In this document: piece by piece, positions 5,729 to 5,736 of the stretch
Layout of the letters: every line of letters begins with the position of its first letter
Position numbering within the stretch: the stretch's first letter is position 1
NCBI GenBank assembly: GCA_947174965.1
Contig: CAMWKY010000150.1
Location: forward strand, 1-5,736
From: an uncultured Ruminococcus sp.
GTDB lineage: Bacteria > Bacillota > Clostridia > Oscillospirales > Ruminococcaceae
Direction of reading: 5' to 3'
Length of the DNA: 5,736 nucleotides
The notes under the pieces: generated by a model
Seen by the model: only the letters and a program-made list of their open reading frames with translations
Databases searched by the model: none
Told to the model about the DNA's origin: nothing
Program-made: the position numbers and the translations under genes

Positions 5729-5736
5729 GAATTGCG

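Noticed and set aside
1..5736. CRISPR array, tRNA, rRNA or prophage genes
   Set aside because: No spaced direct repeats, no cloverleaf or rRNA-like stretch and no phage-type protein was found by reading both strands.

Overview
The window reads as a chromosomal segment of a low-GC Firmicute, most likely a Clostridia/Ruminococcus-type anaerobe. That placement is an inference. It rests on AT-rich intergenic DNA, strong AGGAGG-type ribosome binding sites, frequent GTG/TTG starts, and a RicT (YaaT) and HolB neighbourhood of Firmicutes type.

Left part (1-975, plus strand): the 3' end of an unrecognised gene runs in from the left edge. It is followed by a possible 16-codon ORF and a complete small heat-shock protein gene (Hsp20 family). 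A strong hairpin terminator after hsp20 sits between the two convergent transcription units and probably serves both.

Main part (983-5600, minus strand): six tightly packed genes form what looks like one operon, read from right to left. They are a small sigma-70 region 4-like protein, a PLP-dependent Orn/Lys/Arg decarboxylase-family protein, DNA polymerase III delta' (holB), RicT/YaaT (PSP1 family), epoxyqueuosine reductase QueH, and a YbaK/EbsC-type aminoacyl-tRNA deacylase. Junctions are 11 nt, a 4-nt overlap, a 4-nt overlap, 1 nt and a 17-nt overlap, so translational coupling is likely. A near-consensus promoter (TTGAAA - 17 nt - TATAAT) lies upstream of the first gene. Ribosome binding sites place several starts inside the longest open frames: TTG for the sigma-like gene and ATG for queH and ybaK. 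A strong SD also supports TTG for ricT.

The operon joins replication (HolB) with RNA-centred functions (RicT as an RNase Y cofactor, QueH in tRNA queuosine synthesis, YbaK in tRNA proofreading). The decarboxylase-holB-ricT order resembles the Bacillus yaaO-holB-yaaT region, but the tmk and yaaQ/yaaR genes that lie between them there are absent here.

Right edge (5545-5736): promoter DNA, then an 11-bp perfect hairpin that is either the terminator of an upstream gene or the terminal hairpin of an IS200/IS605-type element lying mostly outside the window. I found no convincing undescribed defence or mobile system. The most open questions are the unknown left-edge protein, the stand-alone region 4-like protein and the right-edge hairpin.
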